DNA of 47,823 nt, taken from RSA11 sp965652565 (lineage in GTDB: Bacteria > Actinomycetota > Thermoleophilia > Solirubrobacterales > 70-9). This document shows positions 47,623 through 47,823 of the stretch, piece after piece. The notes beneath the pieces were generated by a model. The model saw nothing but the letters and a program-made list of their open reading frames with translations. It searched no databases and had not been told where the DNA came from. The stretch lies in contig CBFGWL010000011.1 of NCBI GenBank assembly GCA_965652565.1, forward strand, positions 1 through 47,823, written 5' to 3'. Each line of letters opens with the position of its first letter. The first letter of the stretch is position 1. Position numbers and translations under genes: made by a program.

Positions 47623-47823
47623 GACGTTCAGCCCACGTAGTCGAAATCCGGCGACCAGGGCTGAACGTCGCACGGGGCGCGGCCGGCGGCACGCACGTTC
47701 AGCCCACGTGGTCGAAAACCGACGGCTAGGGCTGAAGCTCGAGCGGGGTGCGGCCGGCGGCACCGAGATTCAGCCCTCGTAGTCGAAAACCGGCGGCCAG
47801 GGCTGAACGTTGCGTGGGGCGCG
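47623..47823. repeat. Tandem array of about 71-bp palindromic repeats, cut by the window edge
   Basis: Three units start 71 bases apart (TTCAGCCC at 47627, 47698 and 47769). Each has TTCAGCCC, then ACGTAGTCGAAAACCGGCG-like text, then AGGGCTGAA, so the ends can pair as a hairpin of 8 or more bp, followed by GGGGYGCGGCCGGCGGCAC. Units differ at scattered positions, mostly keeping the stem. The third unit runs to the window end. Confidence 0.8.

Noticed and set aside
47623..47823. CRISPR array
   Set aside because: Units are similar over the whole 71 bases, with no unique spacers and no cas genes.

Overview
The window reads as chromosomal DNA of a very GC-rich actinobacterium. The gene families (Mce/YrbE lipid importer, F420-type nitroreductase, DUF6458-like and DUF4383-like small membrane proteins, PucR-type regulator), the GTG/TTG starts, the frequent leaderless promoters and a long SRP RNA with an Alu domain suggest Thermoleophilia/Solirubrobacterales, but no taxonomic marker in the window settles this. 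Genes are tightly packed, with ATGA/GTGA overlaps inside operons. I see no insertion sequence, integrase, phage gene or CRISPR array.

Layout. 1-158: tail of a probable drug-efflux permease with a strong hairpin terminator. 242-3267: molybdate operon, an HTH-TOBE regulator followed by modABC. 3394-4590: an orphan GAF histidine kinase. 4851-9526: a five-gene ferric-siderophore uptake operon (binding lipoprotein, two permeases, ATPase, FhuF-like reductase) behind a TTAGG/CCTAA operator. 9547-10434: a CatE-like extradiol dioxygenase. 10453-16478 (minus): a peptide/nickel-type ABC importer with five genes. 16581-21863: mixed housekeeping and stress genes (CsaA, DUF6812-like protein, F420 nitroreductase, PucR regulator, acyl desaturase, metallothionein-like protein, small stress proteins, NAD-dependent epimerase).

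22299-32248 is a complete yrbE2-mce6 lipid importer operon. It is followed by a second operon (32302-36132) encoding a CMD-family protein, a short-chain dehydrogenase, a CocE-type hydrolase and a TetR regulator. Nearly identical 20-bp palindromes plus TAGGCT promoters lie ahead of both units, which suggests one lipid uptake/processing regulon controlled by the TetR. A small membrane-protein gene lies antisense inside the predicted mce leader.

36305-44434 holds a secreted seven-bladed propeller protein, a VOC protein, tRNA-Val(CAC), an ArsR/SRPBCC pair, a DUF1801 protein with an apparent ATT start, an aldehyde dehydrogenase, DsbB, an aldo/keto reductase and small membrane proteins. 44494-44750 is the SRP RNA. 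44798-47329 (minus) encodes three exported proteins of likely cell-wall metabolism (a serine beta-lactamase-fold hydrolase and two M15-like metallopeptidase-fold proteins). The window ends in a tandem array of about 71-bp palindromic repeats that continues past the edge.

Two promoter classes recur: TAGGCT-type -10 boxes 6-9 nt before the start codon (leaderless mRNAs), and GTTA/GTTT-N15-GGGTA boxes like actinobacterial SigB/SigF promoters, ahead of small stress-type genes. These assignments come from reading the sequence, without alignment or search.
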